Of a stretch of 64,000 bases of DNA, positions 28,017-35,865 are shown piece by piece; within the stretch, counting starts at the first letter, position 1, and every line of letters starts with the position of its first letter. A program made the position numbers and the translations under genes. Below the pieces are notes generated by a model. That model saw nothing but the letters and a program-made list of their open reading frames with translations. It did not search any database and had not been told where the DNA came from. Source of the DNA: Streptococcus thalassemiae (GTDB lineage Bacteria > Bacillota > Bacilli > Lactobacillales > Streptococcaceae); assembly GCF_903645285.1 (NCBI RefSeq), contig NZ_CAHJXN010000002.1:248001-312000 (forward strand). The letters run 5' to 3'.

Positions 28017-29549
28017 CTATTTAATTTTATAGACTTTAAACTCTGAGTAATCCGTCTTTACTTGTTGGTAATTTTCTTTTAAGAGTATCTCCACTTCAGA
28101 CCAGACTGGCACCTTATCGTTTACCACAATCACCTTAGGTTGTTTTTCTTTCAAGTCATTGAGTAGCTTATTCCGGTTTTCCTCAGTTGCTGTATAGTGC
28201 AATGGGGACAAAATAGCCGATGGCGACAAGCGCTCACTCTTACGATAGAGAGTCGCAGTATCATCCCATGCATAGATAGCATCTTCCGTATTTGTCTCCT
28301 CTTTTACCAAATCAGCAAGACGATTACGTTCTTGATAAGGTACTGGATAAAGGACAAACTTCATCAAAAAGGGAACAGACAAAAGATAGACAAGCCCTAA
28401 AACTGGCAGATATAGATTTCCTTTGAAGAAACGACTCCATAGACTAACTGGCGTTTCTCTTCGTCTAACACTACGCCCCCTCTGTTGACTCTTAATATTG
28501 GTTACCAATAAAAGTAGGAAAACAGGGAAGACGACCATCAAATAGGAAGCGTGCAGAGGCTCTTGTGAAAAGAAAAGCAAAATCAAACCTAAAATTGTCA
28601 CAAGACTTGCAGGAACCGAAATGACGTATAGTTTAGAGGGCTTGGATTGAAAGAGACCTAAAAAGATACAAACTACAAATCCCAAACCAAGGGACAACAA
28701 GCCATAAAAAGCCATATTCTCTAAAATTTTAGAAGTGAAATCAAAGCGAATACTGTCAATAGGATAACGAATACCACTAATGGCATCCCCAAAACTTCCT
28801 GTTGCAACACTATAGTAGGCAGTTGGATAAAAGACAAGTGAAAAACCTAAAGCCACTGCAAGAAACTGATAAAATCCATGTGCAAAACGTCTATGCCCAA
28901 GGTTAAAGACCAACAAGCCTAAACTCACTACAGCAATAAACAGGAGCGATGACAAGGGAGCAAAGAAAAATCCGCCTGCCAAAGCCAGCCCAATCCGTAC
29001 AAATCCCTTATCATGGCTTGGATTGCTTAGATAAGTCGCAACTAAACTAAAGGCCGCGAATAAGAAAGGAAGCGCTAAAAGAGTCGCATAGCCTCCACCA
29101 AAAGCAAGACCTGTAACTAGCATGTAAAAAATAGTCACCACTTGTCCAGCTTGCTCTCCTTGCTTTGTCAAGGTGTCCGCTGATCTAAAAAGGAAAAATC
29201 CTCCTGCTACCAAGGCTAACCACTCAAAGATGGCAAAGAAAAATCCGCCCTGAGTCACGTAAGTCAGCAAATAATAAAGCAAACCTTGACTTCCATAATA
29301 GTCGCTGTAAATCTTCCCTGTCTGATGAAGCGCCCAACCTGCATAAAAATCCTGCACTTCCTGTGCACTCATTAAATCGAGTAATAGCGGTACTCCTAGA
29401 GTTATTCCTGTTACAAGCGTACTCCATAGTAAAATTTTCACCAAAGGAAGACGACTTGATTCACGATGATGCGATTCTTGTTCGATTTGGTATTCTAGAG
29501 GTTCACGATTCTCCTGATGAACTTCTTCTACTCTACCATACACACTCAT
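28017..29549 (-). CDS. Polytopic membrane protein, competence-induced (Ccs4-like)
   Basis: Membrane protein of 510 aa with about 11-12 hydrophobic segments, an extracytoplasmic C-terminal tail (ARLADLVKEETNTEDAIYAWD...) and no transporter signature. The layout recalls glycosyltransferase-C-like or DUF2142-like membrane proteins, but no catalytic motif is clear. I start at the ATG at 29549 (AGGAG 7 nt upstream) instead of a TTG six codons earlier. It follows a 47-aa gene behind a ComX box, matching the pneumococcal late-competence gene called ccs4. Function unknown. Confidence 0.75.
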   Translation of the reverse strand: MSVYGRVEEVHQENREPLEYQIEQESHHRESSRLPLVKILLWSTLVTGITLGVPLLLDLMSAQEVQDFYAGWALHQTGKIYSDYYGSQGLLYYLLTYVTQGGFFFAIFEWLALVAGGFFLFRSADTLTKQGEQAGQVVTIFYMLVTGLAFGGGYATLLALPFLFAAFSLVATYLSNPSHDKGFVRIGLALAGGFFFAPLSSLLFIAVVSLGLLVFNLGHRRFAHGFYQFLAVALGFSLVFYPTAYYSVATGSFGDAISGIRYPIDSIRFDFTSKILENMAFYGLLSLGLGFVVCIFLGLFQSKPSKLYVISVPASLVTILGLILLFFSQEPLHASYLMVVFPVFLLLLVTNIKSQQRGRSVRRRETPVSLWSRFFKGNLYLPVLGLVYLLSVPFLMKFVLYPVPYQERNRLADLVKEETNTEDAIYAWDDTATLYRKSERLSPSAILSPLHYTATEENRNKLLNDLKEKQPKVIVVNDKVPVWSEVEILLKENYQQVKTDYSEFKVYKIK

Positions 29550-29585
29550 ATCGTTTCTCCTATTCAATTTATCTGTCTTAGTATA

Positions 29586-29729
29586 TCAAAAAGTCCTAGG
29601 ATTGTCAGCTTGCGATGGCTGTTTGAGTGATTTTTTGTATAGTTTCACAAAGGTTTCAATTTCCCGAAAGCGGTGTAACTGTGTCTGTTTGAATGTCAGG
29701 ATATAGTTTATTTCTTTCTGAGTCAGCAT
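29586..29729 (-). CDS. Small competence-operon protein (47 aa)
   Basis: Translation starts MLTQKEINYILTFKQTQLHR. It is a short, basic, probably helical soluble protein of unknown function. Strong RBS GGGGAGGGA before the ATG and a ComX box 22 bp before the start support it as a real gene. It is followed after 36 bp by the membrane protein gene, so both should be induced together in competent cells. Confidence 0.75.
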   Translation of the reverse strand: MLTQKEINYILTFKQTQLHRFREIETFVKLYKKSLKQPSQADNPRTF

Positions 29730-29750
29730 CGTCCCTCCCCTATATCTTTC

Positions 29751-29758
29751 TATTCGTA
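29751..29758 (-). promoter_or_regulatory. cin box: ComX (SigX) box
   Basis: Minus strand reads TTTTTACGAATAGAAAG: the exact combox TACGAATA recognised by the competence sigma factor. It lies 22 bp before the ATG of the 47-aa gene, in the right orientation. Confidence 0.85.
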
Positions 29759-29760
29759 AA

Positions 29761-29798
29761 AAGCAAGAAAAAGAGGACTGGTTGGTATCCTCAGTCCT
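29761..29798 (-). terminator. Terminator of cls
   Basis: AGGACTG/CAGTCCT stem (29774-29780 with 29792-29798) followed by CTTTTTCTTGCTTTT on the minus strand. It lies just after the cls stop and ends next to the ComX box, isolating the competence unit. Confidence 0.85.
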
Positions 29799-29805
29799 AG
29801 ATTTC

Positions 29806-31338
29806 TTATAAGATTGGGGCGAATAACTGGGCAATTTCTTTTACAAGCTTTTGATACCAGCTCGTTTTGATAGAATGAGGATAGACTTCCTGAGAATCTG
29901 CAAATATATTTTGAAAATCTCGGGCGATTTCCATTATAGAAGGAGTTTTATAGAGTAAGACTGCATTTTCATAATGGTGTACCAAGCTTCGGTAGTCGAG
30001 ATTGATTGTCCCCACCACCGCAAAATCTTCGTCTACCAACATCTGCTTACTATGAATAAAACCTGGACTATACTCATAAATCCGAACTCCAGCAGAAAGA
30101 AGGTCTGGATAAGCCCCTCTTGTGACTAACTGAATGAACTTCTTATCTGGTATGTAAGGGGTGATAATTCGAACATCGACCCCTCTCATAGCTGCATTTT
30201 TGATTGTCTCCGTTAAATCATAATCTATGATCAAATAAGGTGTCGTAATATAGACCGATTCCGTTGCTTGATTGATCAAACTCTGATAAACCTTTTTCCC
30301 TACCTGCGTTCGAAAAATTGGCTTGGGTCCACTTCCGTATGGAATGGTTAAACCGTCACTTGGGATAGAATGATTTTCTAAATGATATTGATCAAAATCA
30401 CTAATTTCTCCTCGATTGATGTACCAAGTGGTCAAAAATAAGCGTGTCAGGGCTTTTACTGCTAGCCCGTCCAAGCGAATTCCACTATCCTTCCAATAAC
30501 CAAATCTCTCGACGTGGTTAATGTACTCATCTGCCAGATTGACCCCACCAGTATAGGCTATCTGACCATCAACAATCAATATTTTTCTATGATCTCTGTT
30601 ATTATAGGCTACTGTCAAACGAGGAATAACTTTATTGAATTTATGGGCCTCGATGCCCAGCTGACGAAGTCGATGTGCATAATCTCCTGTTAAAGTAGCC
30701 ATACAGCCAATATCGTCATAGAGCAGTTTAACTTCAATGCCTTGAGCGACTTTTTGCTCCAAGATTTCTAAAATACGATTCCACATCAAACCTTCTTCTA
30801 TAATATAATATTCCAAGAAGATAAATTTCTCAGCTTTTTTGAGATCTTCTACCATCTTTTTCCACATAGCTTCTCCGTTAGGAAAAAATGTAGAGGCAGT
30901 TTGATCATAGATGTCAGCATTGGTATCCATACTCAATAAGGACTTGATGACGCCATATGCCGCCTTGTCACTTTCTTTTAATTCCTCTTTGAGTAACTGG
31001 CTATTTGCTTCTTGGAAATGCATGGAGCCTAGCTTCTTCAATTGTTTGATTTCTTTTTTGGACAATCGCCTTTCCCCGAACATCAGATAGAGCAGGGGTC
31101 CAAATACTGGTACAAAGGCTACTAACAACCAGGTTACCTTATTCTCAGGAGTCGTATTACGGTTGACTATCGAAATGATTGTGATGATACTCAGTAGAAT
31201 GAGGACAGTAATCCATAAAATGGGGGCCATGCGTCCTAAATAAAGAAAGAGACCAAAAACCAGACAAAGTTCAAGTAGCATAATCGAAAGACTAAAGCCA
31301 TACTTGGACATCAATAATTGAAATTTTCTATATTTCAT
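29806..31338 (-). CDS. cls: Cardiolipin synthase
   Basis: Membrane enzyme that condenses two phosphatidylglycerols to cardiolipin, 510 aa. Two N-terminal membrane helices (about 12-60) with a PLDc_N motif (VTWLLVAFVPVFGPLLYLMFG) precede two phospholipase-D domains with intact HKD motifs: HRKILIVD near residue 250 and HSKQMLVD near residue 430. RBS GGAGGGG before the ATG. It has its own promoter and terminator. Confidence 0.95.
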   Translation of the reverse strand: MKYRKFQLLMSKYGFSLSIMLLELCLVFGLFLYLGRMAPILWITVLILLSIITIISIVNRNTTPENKVTWLLVAFVPVFGPLLYLMFGERRLSKKEIKQLKKLGSMHFQEANSQLLKEELKESDKAAYGVIKSLLSMDTNADIYDQTASTFFPNGEAMWKKMVEDLKKAEKFIFLEYYIIEEGLMWNRILEILEQKVAQGIEVKLLYDDIGCMATLTGDYAHRLRQLGIEAHKFNKVIPRLTVAYNNRDHRKILIVDGQIAYTGGVNLADEYINHVERFGYWKDSGIRLDGLAVKALTRLFLTTWYINRGEISDFDQYHLENHSIPSDGLTIPYGSGPKPIFRTQVGKKVYQSLINQATESVYITTPYLIIDYDLTETIKNAAMRGVDVRIITPYIPDKKFIQLVTRGAYPDLLSAGVRIYEYSPGFIHSKQMLVDEDFAVVGTINLDYRSLVHHYENAVLLYKTPSIMEIARDFQNIFADSQEVYPHSIKTSWYQKLVKEIAQLFAPIL

Positions 31339-31384
31339 ATCCCCTCCTTGATATTTTGAACACTAAAAACAGGTAATTGATACT

Positions 31385-31414
31385 AGTATAACTCAGGTAT
31401 TCGGTAGAAGGCAA
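31385..31414 (-). promoter_or_regulatory. cls promoter
   Basis: Minus strand: TTGCCT (31409-31414), 18-bp spacer, TATACT (31385-31390), about 47 bp before the cls ATG. Confidence 0.55.
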
Positions 31415-31443
31415 GTATTTATGATTATTTTCTAGGTAAAAGT

Positions 31444-31467
31444 AAAAAGGCTGAAAAATCCAGCCCT
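31444..31467 (-). terminator. Terminator of the lipoprotein gene
   Basis: GGCTG/CAGCC stem (31449-31453, 31461-31465) followed by TTTTTACTTTT on the minus strand, 17 bp after the lipoprotein stop. Confidence 0.75.
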
Positions 31468-31483
31468 TCCTACTTGCATAGTC

Positions 31484-31954
31484 TTATTTAGTTAAAACGA
31501 TTTGGTCCGATGGATCTCTATCCATATCATCTACGATGATTTGATTACCGTTTACAGTGTAAATTTTGACATCATCACCAATAATCATGCGTTGATTTGC
31601 TGCATCAAATGTGACCTGTTTGACTTTCTGATCCCCGTCAGATTCAAGCTCAGTCCACGTACCAGTCGTTCCAGTGACCACTAAAGTGATACGGTCTCCA
31701 TCATCTTGGCCTGTATAAGTCCCATCAATATCAGTCGGTTGAGCAACAGGTTGGTTCTGTACTGGAGCCGCTTGATTTTGATTAGTCCCTGCATTTGCAG
31801 TATTGGTATTCTGTTGAGCAGGTTGTTGAGCAGGTTGTTGGACCTGCCGCTGAGCCACAGGCTGTTGAACTGGTTGTGTTCTTTGGGAACAAGCAACTAG
31901 CAAAGATACACTCGCTAAAGAAATAATAGAAAGTGCTGCTGTTTTGAATGTCAT
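31484..31954 (-). CDS. Surface lipoprotein with Gln/Pro-rich linker
   Basis: Secreted lipoprotein of 156 aa. Signal peptide with lipobox LVAC (Cys about residue 23), then a low-complexity Gln/Pro/Val/Asn region (about 26-80: QPVQQP-, QPAQQPAQQ-type repeats), then a small beta-rich domain (DIDGTYTGQDDGDRITLVVT...) as in lipocalin-like or DUF domains of streptococcal lipoproteins. I start at 31954 (AAAGGAC RBS 8 nt upstream). Monocistronic between its own promoter and terminator. Function unknown. Confidence 0.85.
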   Translation of the reverse strand: MTFKTAALSIISLASVSLLVACSQRTQPVQQPVAQRQVQQPAQQPAQQNTNTANAGTNQNQAAPVQNQPVAQPTDIDGTYTGQDDGDRITLVVTGTTGTWTELESDGDQKVKQVTFDAANQRMIIGDDVKIYTVNGNQIIVDDMDRDPSDQIVLTK

Positions 31955-32017
31955 AATAAATGTCCTTTCTCTTGCCATGCTAAAGAAATAGATTTTTCCT
32001 TAGCCAGCAATTCATCT

Positions 32018-32046
32018 AGTATAACAAAGACAAAAGAAGAGGTCAA
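32018..32046 (-). promoter_or_regulatory. Promoter of the lipoprotein gene
   Basis: Minus strand: TTGACC (32041-32046), 17-bp spacer, TATACT (32018-32023). The -35 overlaps the folC stop codon. Confidence 0.72.
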
Positions 32047-33293
32047 TTTATCTGCTCACGATCCAGCAGGTAGCCCCGTACTTCTGAGATAAAATAGAGA
32101 GACCCTGTAATGAATAACAAGTCCTGCGTATCTGCTCTTTCTTCAAAACTGCTGATAAATTCTCTGTAAGAAGGAATGACATGGTAGCCTATTACATCTG
32201 TCTCATCCAGAGAACCTTGATAGTCAAAACCAGTCACCTTGAGTCCCACTTGAGGTAAATTTTCAGTCAGATAACCCAACATCCTTTGATAATCCTTACG
32301 TTTCAAGGCTCCAAAGAGGATTTGAAGTCGATAGCTTTCCTGCTCTTTTTCTTTGATAAATTCAACCAAGCGAGTCAAGGCAGGGAGGTTATGAGCACCA
32401 TCCAAATAAATCTGAGGACGAATACGCTCCAAACGACCAGCCCAATAGGTTTTCGCTAAAGCCTGTCTTACAGCCTGCTCATCAACAATTTCCTTTTCTT
32501 CCCTCATAAAGAGAAGAAAAGTTTGCAATGCCAAGGCCGCATTCTCCTGCTGATAAGCTCCTTCCAATCCTATTTTCAACTGCGAAAAAGTTCCCAAAGA
32601 ACTTGAAAAATCCCCATTCAGCATTGAAAAATCCTGACCTGCCTGATAAAGGTCAACAGCTAAAGAGTCTGCTTTTTTCTGACAGACAAGCCTAGCTTCT
32701 GGAGGCAACTTAGCAATCACTGCCTTTTTACCAACCTTAAAAATACCAGCTTTCTGCTCTGCGATTGCTTCCAGACTATCACCCAAGGTCTCCTGATGGT
32801 CAAGCCCGATGGAGCTGATGACAGCAATCTCTCCAGTTACCACATTGGTCGTGTCAAGTAAGCCGCCAATTCCCACTTCTAGTAAAACCAAATCCACTTC
32901 TTGCTCCCTAAAATAGAGAAAAGCAAGCAAGGTCAGCAACTCAAAAAAAGACAACTGGTCATGAGTTTGCAGAAGCGTTTTCTCCATCTCCTTGACCTGC
33001 TCAGCCAAACGGATAAAGTCTGCATCAGCTATTGGTTGCCCATTAATGCAGATTCGATCATTGATAGAGACGATATGAGGGGAGGTAAAGGTCGCAACTT
33101 TTTTGCCATGCCCCATAAATAACTCCCTCATAAAAGCAATGGTAGATCCTTTCCCATTAGTCCCTGTTACGTGGATAATAGGGTAAGACTGCTCAGGATT
33201 TCCTAACAAATCCACTGCTTCTTGCATCCGATCCAAACCTGATCGAAAATTCAAACCAATCCTACTATGGAGCCATTCTTCTACTTCAAACAT
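32043..33293 (-). CDS. folC: Dihydrofolate synthase / folylpolyglutamate synthase
   Basis: Adds glutamate to dihydropteroate and folates in the cytosol, 416 aa. ATP-binding loop HVTGTNGKGSTIAF is near residue 46, the Mur-ligase centre SSIGLDHQETLG near residue 158, and the C-terminal Mur domain contains YLDGAHNLPALTRL. I start at the ATG at 33293, 6 nt after AAGGAG; the longer frame has no RBS. A 306-bp repeat-bearing gap lies upstream. Confidence 0.95.
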   Translation of the reverse strand: MFEVEEWLHSRIGLNFRSGLDRMQEAVDLLGNPEQSYPIIHVTGTNGKGSTIAFMRELFMGHGKKVATFTSPHIVSINDRICINGQPIADADFIRLAEQVKEMEKTLLQTHDQLSFFELLTLLAFLYFREQEVDLVLLEVGIGGLLDTTNVVTGEIAVISSIGLDHQETLGDSLEAIAEQKAGIFKVGKKAVIAKLPPEARLVCQKKADSLAVDLYQAGQDFSMLNGDFSSSLGTFSQLKIGLEGAYQQENAALALQTFLLFMREEKEIVDEQAVRQALAKTYWAGRLERIRPQIYLDGAHNLPALTRLVEFIKEKEQESYRLQILFGALKRKDYQRMLGYLTENLPQVGLKVTGFDYQGSLDETDVIGYHVIPSYREFISSFEERADTQDLLFITGSLYFISEVRGYLLDREQIN

Positions 33294-33422
33294 ATACATC
33301 TCCTTAATTACAGGTTCAATCAACTGCCTCAATAAAGTCTCATAACTAACAAAAACGAGGCCAGGATTTTCGTCCCGACCTCTCACCTGGTTAGCTAATC
33401 ACTAGCAACTATGAATATTAAC

Positions 33423-33548
33423 TTGGGCTAAAAACGTCCTCCGGACGTTCCAACTCTTCCAATTTCTAGGAGTTGGGGTAAAAACATCCCCCGGACATTC
33501 CAACTCTTCTAATTTTCAGGAGTTGGGCTGATACAGTCTCCCAGACTT
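33423..33548. repeat. Tandem repeat, 50-bp period, about 2.5 units
   Basis: Units start TTGGG at 33423, 33473 and 33523. Each holds two small hairpins: ACGTCC-TCC-GGACGT (or a co-varied version ACATCC..GGACAT, CAGTCT..AGACTT) and CAACTC...GAGTTG. The changes in the arms keep pairing, which suggests selection on, or origin from, folded units. The remaining part of the 306-bp folC upstream gap (33294-33422) shows nothing I can name. Confidence 0.6.
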
Positions 33549-33576
33549 ACTTACGGTCTTTATTTTTAGCGTAAGG

Positions 33577-33603
33577 GTAAAAATGTTCACTGAACATTTT
33601 TAC
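33577..33603 (-). terminator. Terminator overlapping the DUF1292 stop codon
   Basis: GTAAAAATGTTCA and TGAACATTTTTAC form a near-perfect palindrome with an A tract before and a T tract after the core. The DUF1292 stop (33600-33602) lies inside its left arm on the minus strand. Confidence 0.7.
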
Positions 33604-33905
33604 TCCTCCATAAAACTATTGAAAACTTCTTCAATCATGTTCCATTCGTCTTCTGAGTCTTCTGGGATTGGTTGCAATTCGCCTTCTGTTCCATCTTCGT
33701 TTTCGATGAATGAGTAAGCTTGGATTTCAACTTGTCCATCTTCGTCTTCTTCTGCGTTAACTGGTACTAGAAGAACATAGTTTTTACCAAATTCTTCTTT
33801 TCCGTCAATCGTCAAAAGGATTTCAAACAAGGTTTCATTCCCTTGCTCATCTACTAGTGTGATTAGTTCACGTTCTTCGTGGTCGTGGTTATGATCGTGT
33901 GACAT
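33600..33905 (-). CDS. DUF1292 domain protein
   Basis: Acidic cytoplasmic protein, 101 aa. It begins with a His-rich stretch ([13 protein letters not shown]), followed by the DUF1292 core ([20 protein letters not shown]) and an acidic tail. In firmicutes it is a conserved partner of the ireB-ruvX pair; its function is unknown. The His-rich head could bind metal. It lies 15 bp after ruvX. Confidence 0.9.
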   Translation of the reverse strand: MSHDHNHDHEERELITLVDEQGNETLFEILLTIDGKEEFGKNYVLLVPVNAEEDEDGQVEIQAYSFIENEDGTEGELQPIPEDSEDEWNMIEEVFNSFMEE

Positions 33906-33920
33906 AGCCTCTCCTTTATA

Positions 33921-34340
33921 TTAAAATTTTCTATCTAAATAATTTTGTAAAATCAGCTGAGCTGCTAACTTATCAATGACTTTCTTGCGCTTGTTACGGC
34001 TGATATCTGCTTGTTCAATCAACATGCGCTCAGCAGCCACTGTTGTCAAGCGTTCATCCTGATAGTCTACTGGTAAACTAAAAAGCTCTTCTAACTTTGC
34101 TCCGTAGGCTTGACTAGCTTCCACGCGCGGTCCGCTTGTATTGTTCATGTTTTTAGGTAAGCCCACTACAAATCGTTCCACCTTGTAAGTATCAACCAAC
34201 TCCTTAACGCGATCAAAACCAAATTGGCCTTGCTCCTCATTGATTTGGATGATTTCAAGCCCTTGAGCTGTAAAACCGAGCGGATCGCTAATCGCCACCC
34301 CTACCGTTTTTGAACCGACGTCCAATCCCATAATTCTCAT
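33921..34340 (-). CDS. ruvX: Putative pre-16S rRNA nuclease YqgF / RuvX
   Basis: RNase H-fold nuclease of 139 aa, thought to trim pre-16S rRNA; formerly called a Holliday-junction resolvase. Acidic active-site motif [16 protein letters not shown] at the N-terminus, DERLTT near residue 96 and [10 protein letters not shown] near the C-terminus are present. It sits 3 bp after ireB. Confidence 0.94.
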   Translation of the reverse strand: MRIMGLDVGSKTVGVAISDPLGFTAQGLEIIQINEEQGQFGFDRVKELVDTYKVERFVVGLPKNMNNTSGPRVEASQAYGAKLEELFSLPVDYQDERLTTVAAERMLIEQADISRNKRKKVIDKLAAQLILQNYLDRKF

Positions 34341-34343
34341 AGG

Positions 34344-34610
34344 TTATAGATCGACTCCTTGTCCTTTAAGGTAGTAGCGGACCAATTCCTCAACGATTTC
34401 ATCACGCTCATACTTACGGATTTGATTTCGTGCATTATTATAACGAGGAACGTAGGCAGGGTCTCCACTCAATACGTAACCTACGATTTGGTTAATTGGG
34501 TTGTAGCCCTTATCGTTCAACGAAGCATAGACATCAGTCAAAGTTTCACTAATTTCTTTTTTATTGGAATCGTCCAATTTAAAACGTACTGTTTCTTCAG
34601 TAAATCCCAT
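34344..34610 (-). CDS. ireB: IreB family regulatory phosphoprotein (DUF965)
   Basis: Small regulator of 88 aa. The N-terminal [10 protein letters not shown] has the two Thr that are phosphorylated by the Ser/Thr kinase IreK (StkP-type) in Enterococcus, where IreB restrains intrinsic cephalosporin resistance. It is the first gene of the ireB-ruvX-DUF1292 operon, a conserved order. RBS AGGGTG lies before the ATG. Confidence 0.93.
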
Positions 34611-34640
34611 TCTAACACCCTCTTTCCTTAGAATAGTACC

Positions 34641-34669
34641 ATTATAGCATAATTCCTTACCTTCTACAA
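34641..34669 (-). promoter_or_regulatory. Promoter of ireB-ruvX-DUF1292
   Basis: Minus strand: TTGTAG (34664-34669), 17-bp spacer, TGC-TATAAT (34641-34646), an extended and perfect -10. Confidence 0.82.
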
Positions 34670-34696
34670 TTCAGGCAGTCTATTTATTTGGATTTT

Positions 34697-35266
34697 CTAC
34701 TGTTCTGTCGCGCCATTTGCCAATCTGTCTGAAATATATTTGCTTGGTTCATTTTTCAAAAGATTTTCCAAGCCAATATTCTTCAAATATTCCAACTGGG
34801 AAGCCTTTTTGACGTCCAAAACTTGAAAATCAAAACTAGTCGTTGTTTGAAGTTCTGTTGCGCTTAATAGTTTTGTTTCAAGCTTAAAGCCTGCTAATTT
34901 ACGAGCTTCTATGATGGACTCATCCTTCTCCTCCGCCTCAAGGAGAGCTTTTTGGGTTTCTTCCACTCCATGTTGGTCAATATAAGTCTTCAACTCATCA
35001 GAAACTGGACGTTTTTGTTGAATCGTTAAGCTCAAAAAAGTCTTGTCCTTGTATGTAATGGTTTGGGTTTGCTGGCTACCATCATCTGATTTCGGCAAGA
35101 CCAAAGTCTTGGTGACAACTGTATTCTTCTCAGCATTCTCAATAACTGGCAATGCCGACTGAAGCGTATCCTTTTCTGTTTTTGTAGCTGGTCCAGTTTC
35201 TTTTTTCTGTCCGCAACCAACCAGGACAAAAAGGAAAGCTAGACTAACAAGAACTATTTTTTTCAT
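34697..35266 (-). CDS. DUF1307 lipoprotein (YehR-like)
   Basis: Secreted lipoprotein, 189 aa. The signal peptide ends in lipobox LVGC (Cys 18); the mature part is the DUF1307 fold seen in YehR-like lipoproteins, with alternating beta/alpha pattern and many Lys/Glu. Function unknown. It is followed by ireB's promoter and preceded by spx, from which a terminator separates it. Confidence 0.85.
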   Translation of the reverse strand: MKKIVLVSLAFLFVLVGCGQKKETGPATKTEKDTLQSALPVIENAEKNTVVTKTLVLPKSDDGSQQTQTITYKDKTFLSLTIQQKRPVSDELKTYIDQHGVEETQKALLEAEEKDESIIEARKLAGFKLETKLLSATELQTTTSFDFQVLDVKKASQLEYLKNIGLENLLKNEPSKYISDRLANGATEQ

Positions 35267-35290
35267 TTCTTTCTTCTTTCTTTTTGAGAT

Positions 35291-35324
35291 TAAAATAGAA
35301 TAAGACTGGGAGTTGCTCCCAGCC
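35291..35324 (-). terminator. Terminator of spxA
   Basis: CTGGGAG/CTCCCAG stem (35306-35312, 35316-35322) with a T-rich tail (TTATTCTATTTT) on the minus strand, about 8 bp after the spxA stop. Confidence 0.85.
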
Positions 35325-35331
35325 TTGATGT

Positions 35332-35730
35332 TTATAGAGCTGCACGCAAACGTGCTTCTGCATTTTCTACATTACGGACAGAGCGTGGTAGGAAGGCACG
35401 AATATCGTCTTCCTTGTAGCCAACTTGCAGGCGTTTTTCATCCACAAGGATTGGGCTCTTTAAAATTCTCGGTGTTTCCATAATCAGATTGAGGACTTCA
35501 TTGACGCTCAAATCTTCAATATCCACTCCAAGGGCTTTAGCATAGCGATTTTTAGACGAAACGATGCTGGCTATTCCGTTATCTGTTTTGGTCAGAATAT
35601 CCAGTAATTCTTCTCGCGTAATTCCTTCTTTACCAAGGTTTTGTTCTTTATAACTTAACTGGTGGGCATTGAGCCAGGTTTTTGCTTTTTTACAGCTAGT
35701 ACAACTTGAGACTGTATAAATTTTAATCAT
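35332..35730 (-). CDS. spxA: Spx family transcriptional regulator
   Basis: Thiol-redox regulator that binds the RNA polymerase alpha C-terminal domain, 132 aa, the standard Spx length. The redox switch C10-T-S-C13 is intact in an ArsC/thioredoxin fold. Streptococci usually carry two copies, for stress and for competence/growth control; the sequence alone does not say which one this is. Monocistronic. Confidence 0.93.
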   Translation of the reverse strand: MIKIYTVSSCTSCKKAKTWLNAHQLSYKEQNLGKEGITREELLDILTKTDNGIASIVSSKNRYAKALGVDIEDLSVNEVLNLIMETPRILKSPILVDEKRLQVGYKEDDIRAFLPRSVRNVENAEARLRAAL

Positions 35731-35771
35731 GTACCTACCCCTTTCGCTACATGTTACTATCAGTTTAGTCT

Positions 35772-35777
35772 ATTATA
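35772..35777 (-). promoter_or_regulatory. spxA extended -10 promoter
   Basis: Minus strand TGG-TATAAT, 41 bp before the spxA ATG; no clear -35 upstream. Confidence 0.6.
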
Positions 35778-35865
35778 CCATAAAAAACATCCGACTTGCG
35801 ACCTATTTTTAAATTTTTTTGACTTTTTTCGTCATTTTCGTACTTTTTTCTTGACAAAATGAAAT

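Noticed and set aside
33423-33548. Possible CRISPR-like array
   Set aside because: The units are contiguous 50-bp repeats with no unique spacers, only 2.5 copies, and no cas genes are nearby.
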